Shown: one piece after another, positions 58,765 to 64,000 of the stretch
How the letters are laid out: every line of letters begins with the position of its first letter
Numbering within the stretch: the stretch's first letter is position 1
Assembly: GCA_023014365.1 (NCBI GenBank)
Contig: JAEBUN010000005.1
Coordinates: forward strand, 1,054,001 to 1,118,000
Length of the DNA stretch: 64,000 nucleotides
Origin: Lepiota brunneoincarnata
Lineage: Eukaryota > Basidiomycota > Agaricomycetes > Agaricales > Agaricaceae
Direction: 5' to 3'
Translations under genes and position numbers: made by a program
The notes under the pieces: generated by a model
Seen by the model: only the letters and a program-made list of their open reading frames with translations
What the model was told of the DNA's origin: nothing
The model's database searches: none

Positions 58765-60479
58765 CAGAGGTATTTGATGTTCAAAGAGAGACTAAAGGGC
58801 AATGTACTGGCTGTAACTGTCATCTCTCCACCTCCAGGGACCAATTCCGATACCTTCTTCTCCAGGTTCGGCCGGGTGGCTTGTTCTAGCTGTGGAGGGG
58901 CCTGGAGGTAAATCTGTTTCTTTGGCGTTGAGAGAGACGGTTTCTTGATTTGGCTGTCAGGGCGGATTCATTGAGTGAAAAAAGCAAGATGTAGTTTGGA
59001 AGGGATGCATACATGTCCTGTCTTTCGGTCAACATTTCAATGAGTTGTTCCACCGTTACTTCAGGACTGATCGAGAAATCGAGGGATTCACCCCCACAGA
59101 CAGGACAGTCGACGCGTTTCTCGTGCTCAAAGGTATACGAATATATACCCTCAGTGCCCATGAGCATGAAGTAATTGTTGAGATATGCGGCGGAGCTAGT
59201 GGCGATTTTAAATGCTTCGTTACAGCATGCGGCTAATTCGTTCCGCGAGGTTTGAGATTCAGTTTCGGGGTTATCAGGAACAGGAGGTGAAAGGCTGATG
59301 GTGACGAACCTGCGATGATGGCATTGGTAGATGCGATGGCAGGAATAATATTTTTCACAACGCCTTGGGTGAGGGACCATGTCACGCCTTCGATATTGAA
59401 TTCTCTGGCCCTTGCTGCCGCAGTTTTGTAAAGCCAGGAGATATGGTCTGGGTCGTCTGTATCCATTTTCTTGTCTGCAACACCAACCTTAAATCTTCCG
59501 GAGATACAGATAAAAGATACTGTTGACTTACCCCCGTGCACCCGGGGCCATTCCAGTACAGAGGCCCACTCTATACAGTGTTCGGGCAAACGAGGCGTGT
59601 TGGCAATAGTGCAGATCGGAAACACTGTCTGTTTGTTGAGCATTTCGAGGGAACATTCATAGCATGAGGTGATTGTGGGGAGGATCACACGAGCTTGGCC
59701 TTTGAATCCTGGAACCCTTATTCAGGTATACACCTGCGAGTCGCTAGAAGAAACACACACCTTCCGTTCCTCCGTCGATCAGAGGCTTCAGACTCTCTGG
59801 GATCTCTGGATCGACCAGGTTGACGAGGGTGGCGTTGATCCATCTCCGAGCCTCTACCGAGTCCAATCCGCAGACGATGAGGTTGAATTGCATGTAGTAA
59901 TCATCGTCCTTGTCCTGGATCTTTCCGAAGTACCTACAGAGGCCAGGCGCAGTTTAGAGTGATGAATTAGATGAGATGGCAAAGCTCAGGTACACACGGA
60001 GTGACGGTTACTCCCGGCACTCGCTGCATGATAAAATCTGCAGCTACTGTCGCTTTTGGCTTCCCTACGTCCTTTGGTCTGTTGAAGCGCAGACTTAAAT
60101 TCCATCCTCGGACAACCAAACATCAACGGACACACCTGAACAGGAACTGCCTGTTCAAATTACTGATGTCAATTGTATCCATATCGATAACGTGGATATC
60201 CTTGAATCCTGTCAACGCCAAGTTCGCGAGAATTTCGCACCCCAGACCCCCTGCACCAATGACCAAGATCTTTGCTTGATCACGGAGGAAAGATTTCACC
60301 TGCAATTGGAGGACGGATAAGCCATTTGCACCGGCCAGTAGAGGCGAATTGAAACATGCCTCATCTCCGGCTGAAAATCCAGGGTCTGTGCGTGGGCCTG
60401 GGTTGTCGAGAATTTGGTCAATGTGGTAATATTTCCCTGGCCAATCTGCAATCGCGGAGCCATTTGCAAGTGTAGTCAT
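58765..60479 (-). CDS. UBA3: NEDD8-activating enzyme E1 catalytic subunit UBA3
   Basis: With ULA1 it adenylates NEDD8 and loads it onto the E2 UBC12. Start [20 protein letters not shown] at 60479. The adenylation domain reads [20 protein letters not shown] and [20 protein letters not shown]. Then [57 protein letters not shown]. The catalytic Cys is in [17 protein letters not shown], preceded by LEWPRVHGG. Next are [30 protein letters not shown], and [20 protein letters not shown]. The ubiquitin-fold domain has [20 protein letters not shown] and ends [12 protein letters not shown] at 58765. Nine or so introns. Divergent from RCL1 with about 101 bp between ATGs. Confidence 0.94.
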
Positions 60480-60580
60480 AGCGGTTAGATATATTTGTGC
60501 GTCTAAATCTTTGAGGATGGAGAAGGCACGAGCACGTGACTGACAGAGAAAACGACGATAGGCTTTTATCAAACTTTTTC

Positions 60581-61998
60581 ATGTCCTCCCTCCTCACATT
60601 TAGCGGCCACCAACACCTCCGACAACGGCTAGTACTATCCATACTTAGCGGTAAGTATGTAAAAATAGACAAGATACGATCAGAGGACAAGAATCCTGGC
60701 CTTCGAGGTCCGTATGTGCATCCTTCTGGTCGGACTTGGTAGTAACCAGCCTGCTTAGATTATGAAATCAGTCTATTGAGATTGTTGGAGAGAGTGACAA
60801 ATGGAACTGTCATTGAAATATCTGTCACTGGTGAGTGCGCGAGTAAGATCGGTATTGTGGTTCCTGGGCCAATGGGTTGAAAGGTACTGCCCTCCTCCTC
60901 AAGCCCGGTATCATCTCCGGAGGGCCGGTGATGCACGATACTCCCCTCTCCCGCTCCGTAGGCTATTTTCTGGAACCTATCATTATGCTTGCTCCTTTTG
61001 CCAAGAGACCCATCAACCTCACACTAAGAGGTATCACTACAGACGACAATGACCTTTCTGTTCGCAAAAATTCCTCCTCTTTCGGTTTGTTGGGGTCGAG
61101 ATTGAAATTACTCTCAGGTTGACCTTCTACGAACTGTCACCCTCCCGCACCTCCAATTATTTGGCCTGTCCGACGGCCTAGAACTACGAATAAAAAAGCG
61201 CGGAGCCCCGCCAGGCGGTGGCGGGGAAGTTCAATTTCTATGCCCGATCGTGAAGCAAGTGAAGACTCTCAATTTCATCGAGCCGGGGAAAATTAAACGG
61301 ATTCGAGGCATTTCGTACGTTGGCTTCGTCACTGCCACCTGGTTGACCACTTATTTCTGTGACAGACATGCCGTTCGGGTTAGCCCACAGTTCTCAAATC
61401 GCATGATTGAGGCTGCCCGTTCCATATTAAACCGGTATATTCCCGATATATACATTTATTCCGACGTGTATAAAGGCGACGAGAGCGGGAAGTGCGTTGC
61501 TGTCCACTCTGACGTGCGGGGATGGGCATACTCACGACCACTGGGTAACAGATCACCAGGTTATGCCCTCAGTCTATTAGCGGAGTCCACTACAGGCGCA
61601 ATCCATTGTTCCGAGGCCATTTCACAGCAGGGTGTCGCACCAGAAGACATTGGTCTTAAAGCAACACGCACTCTCCTTTCCGAAATTAGCAGAGGGGGGT
61701 GCATCGACCAACGACACCAAACACTCGTCCTACTCATGATGGTATTGGGGAGCGAAGATGTGGGACGATGTAGAATGAGCGAACCCACAGCAAAGACGTG
61801 CGTCTAGCTCTTTCTTCCTTTCGTTGTTTGTGTGGTGAGGTATGAGTACTGCAGGATTCAATTCTTGAGGGATGTGCGGAGCTTCTTTGGGACGTCGTTC
61901 AAGGTGGTATCTGCGGATGCCAATGACACGGAGTGCACTCAACTATTATACTCGTGTTATGGAACAGGATATGTGAACGCAAACCGGACGCTCGCGTA
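60581..61998 (+). CDS. RCL1: Ribosome-biogenesis factor RCL1 (RNA 3'-phosphate cyclase-like)
   Basis: Small-subunit processome protein that works with BMS1 in 18S rRNA maturation. Start MSSLLTFSGHQHLRQRLVLS at 60581, then ILSGKYVKIDKIRSEDKNPG, an intron, LLKPGIISGGPVMHDTPLSR, LAPFAKRPINLTLRGITTDD, LQLFGLSDGLELRIKKRGAP and PGGGGEVQFLCPIVKQVKTL, RIRGISYVGFV, SNRMIEAARSILNRYIPDIY, ALSLLAESTTGAIHCSEAIS. The tail reads QFLRDVRSFFGTSFK and YGTGYVNANRTLA. GAPPGGGGEV and GIISGG are the cyclase-like motifs; Rcl1 proteins lack the catalytic His of true cyclases. Seven or so introns. The first intron contains a stop, so the splice is required. Confidence 0.93.
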
Positions 61999-62103
61999 GG
62001 GGACCGAGTCCCTCCCTGTATTGTAGCATTCCCACAATACATCACTTTACCCCGCATCTCCTTGGCATGCACTGAGGTTACAGTCGTATTCTCGAGAAAT
62101 GCG

Positions 62104-62960
62104 CTATGCCTTTCGCGACCATGTGAAAGCGGCGAAGCACGCCAACCCCGCCGCAAATCCAACGACACCAGACAAAGCACAAGTTTGGGAAGACCACAAT
62201 CGCTCGGCTGACCCAGTGGTGATCTTCACGCCCAGTGCTAGCGGCGACGGGATCTCTCTCTTCTCCCACCCCTCATCCAACAGTTTCTCCATCAACTCCT
62301 CATCCTAGCTGCTTCAAGTTCATTCATGTCCCATTCGTTACACAATCTCGTCATCCATGCCATCCTCTGCTTTCCTATAGAGCCGCCCACACCCGGCGCG
62401 TGCCTCTTCAGCTTTGTCCTCAAAATCCCGACCTTTTCAATTGCTGCACCTTCGGAGCCCGACAGTGCTTGGGTGACCCTTTTTCTCACAAGATTCGCCA
62501 GCCGTGGCCCGTTGCCATTGGTCGAAATCATAATCTGCAGAGGGCCGTCACGGATTTGTGAGCCAAAATAAAAGTCGCAGAGTTCTGGGATGTCAGCAGC
62601 GTTCACCGGTATTCGGTGGCTGCGGCAGTACTGGCATATAGAACGGGAAAGGTCTACGTCGTCGAGTGCAGTAAGAATCATGTCATATCTGAGTAATCCG
62701 AGCTCCTCGGGGTTGTCTTTGTAAGCTTTGTCAAGGTACGCGATACGAGAAGGGTAGTCCCTAATGAATCGCTGCGTGCGTGGATGGACGCCGGAAGACG
62801 GTGAAAGGACGGTTATAGAGGCATCGGTGACGAGGATTGAGTCAATGCGTTGGGAAGCGACTTCGCCGCCACCAACAATGAGGACGCATTTTCCGGCGAG
62901 CTGCCATGCAATAAGCAGAGAACCACCGCCGATTTGCGTTTGTCCAGGTGGACATTGTGG
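62104..62960 (-). CDS. MET8: Siroheme synthase MET8-like (dehydrogenase/ferrochelatase), frame break
   Basis: Makes siroheme from precorrin-2 for sulfite reductase. The N-terminal NAD-binding block reads IGGGSLLIAWQLAGKCVLIV, GGGEVASQRIDSILV, then YDMILTALDDVDLSRSICQY, IPVNAADIPELCDFYFGSQI, RDGPLQIMISTNGNGPRLAN, LVRKRVTQALSG, and KLKRHAPGVGGSIGKQRMAW. After MTRLCNEWDMNELEAA the frame stops (TGA at 62292-62294), while DEELMEKLLDEGWEKREI continues one frame away to a stop at 62104. It ends with a likely membrane helix (LSGVVGFAAGLACFAAF). A 37-nt GT-AG excision could skip the break but would delete conserved residues. The 5' exon with the start codon was not found; a stop lies in frame just upstream of 62960. 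Divergent from SLT11. Confidence 0.75.
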
Positions 62961-63059
62961 CTAACAAACAGGATCCCTGTTGCGTGGCTGTGTAGCCTAT
63001 TTGTCCGCATTTGTCGGCAGCTAAGTTCTTCAATCCTTGGAACAGAACAGCCAACTAAC

Positions 63060-64000
63060 ATGCCTCCCAAAGCTGACATTAATAAGGCTGGCTGGGAACA
63101 GAGCGACTTTCCCATCCTTTGCGAAACATGTGCGTAGTTTCACTTCTCGCATAGCTCGATCAAGTAGTGAATACACTTGCAAGGTCTTGGTTCCAACCCC
63201 TTCATTCGCATGGTGATTAGTCAAGCTTTTTTGTCTTTCCATACGAATCCTCACCTGACCTCATATACAGTCAAAACAAGAATACGGTCGTTCGTGTGGT
63301 ACCTGCGCACGCCCCTTCACTGTCTTTCGCTGGAACCCCGGCCAAGGCGCTCGATTCAAAACAACCGTCATCTGCCAGACCTGCGCTAAAATCAAAAACG
63401 TCTGCCAAACATGTCTACTTGACCTCGAATACGGCCTCCCAACCCAAGTCCGCGACACCGCTCTCGGCTATCAGAACGAGGCACCCACGAGCGACATTAA
63501 CCGCGAGTACTATGCTCAGAACATGGAAACCAAGATGGAGGGGAACAAGTCTGGGCTTGACGTGGGTCGGGCGGCTGCTGCAGGAAAGGAAATGTTGAAA
63601 CAGCTTGCACGAACGGATCCATATTACAAGCGCAACAGACCGCACATTTGCTCGTTTTTTGTCAAAGGGGAGTGTAGTCGCGGAACGGAGTGCCCATACC
63701 GCCACGAGAAGCCGGCGGACAATGCACTAGCGCACCAAAACATCCAGGATAGATACCATGGACAGAATGATCCTGTGGCCAAGAAAATCCTGAGTACACA
63801 TGCAGAGACGCAGGGATTGAGGCCCCCCGAGGATGTCACCATTGTAAGCCTTTTCGTCTTTTTTAAAAAACAGTATTGACCTACAACCCATCGAACAGAT
63901 TTCACTCTTCCTCTCCTCGCTATCCCCATCTTCAACGGAAAGTAGCATTCGCACACGTGTTATCCAATCCCTCCCCGCCATCCAACCCGCGCAACTGAAA
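63060..64000 (+). CDS. SLT11: Pre-mRNA splicing factor SLT11/ECM2 (RBM22), 5' part
   Basis: Spliceosome protein of the NTC-related group (Cwf5/RBM22). The gene runs off the right edge. Start [20 protein letters not shown] at 63060 and CETC, an intron, LGSNPFIRM, an intron, [65 protein letters not shown], and [20 protein letters not shown] then [11 protein letters not shown] (CCCH zinc finger). Then [20 protein letters not shown] and PPEDVTI before the last visible intron. The paired C-x2-C clusters near the N-terminus and the single CCCH finger are the family pattern; the RRM would follow outside the window. Confidence 0.93.

Overview
This window is nuclear DNA of a filamentous fungus, most likely a basidiomycete (Agaricomycetes). 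Genes lie tightly packed on both strands. Most are cut by many introns of about 45 to 70 bases with GTRNGY donors, CTNAC-type branch sites and YAG acceptors. The protein set is fungal: RAP1, POT1, HOP1, STT4, CreC, TAP42, RCL1, MET8 and RIB4. No mobile element, rRNA, CRISPR array or prophage was seen. All calls come from reading translated frames by eye; exon borders were worked out by hand and some are approximate.

Layout, left to right: the 3' end of a metaxin/Sam37-like import gene (1-373); a TLC-domain membrane protein (566-1472, minus); a TilS-type tRNA lysidine synthetase (1547-3606); two tandem paralogous alpha/beta hydrolases (3626-6684, minus); a Nopp140/SRP40 nucleolar protein (7496-9177, minus) divergent from lumazine synthase RIB4 (9273-9969); the Rag GTPase GTR1 (10105-11281); the telomere protein RAP1 (11539-14429, minus); a VCX1-type Ca2+/H+ exchanger (15204-17410, minus); a histidine phosphatase (17513-18264, minus); DOA1/UFD3 (18522-21877, minus); meiotic HOP1 (22869-26001, minus); TRAPP subunit TRS23 (26196-26754, minus) divergent from a glutaminyl cyclase (26858-28302); an unknown coiled-coil gene (28508-29312, minus); PI 4-kinase STT4 (29486-36965); an intron-containing tRNA-Ser(CGA) (37108-37200); telomere end protein POT1 (37280-41123, minus); a secreted, probably GPI-anchored heme peroxidase (41195-43367, minus); an unidentified coding-like stretch (about 43750-44512); branched-chain ketoacid dehydrogenase E1-beta (44615-46310, minus) divergent from CreC (46404-48566); a possible APC15-like gene (about 48800-49308); methylenetetrahydrofolate reductase (49461-51798, minus) divergent from RAB6/YPT6 (51927-52849); TAP42 (53039-54511, minus); OGG1 (54599-55981, minus) divergent from NPR2 (56027-58637); UBA3 (58765-60479, minus) divergent from RCL1 (60581-61998); MET8 (62104-about 62960, minus); and the 5' part of splicing factor SLT11 (63060 to the window end).

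Functional themes: three chromosome-end or meiotic chromosome proteins (RAP1, POT1, HOP1); three TORC1-linked proteins (GTR1, NPR2, TAP42), though they are not adjacent; and several vesicle or membrane traffic genes (TRS23, RAB6, STT4). Many neighbours are head to head with under 130 bp between start codons, so they probably share promoters.

The most unusual features are in gene structure. POT1 carries a tandem array in which a 45-nt exon plus its roughly 57-nt intron has been copied. STT4 has an apparent AT-AC intron next to an 8-nt exon inside its kinase domain. The two hydrolase paralogs share a 19-nt micro-exon and a GC-AG intron. MET8 shows an apparent one-base frame break.
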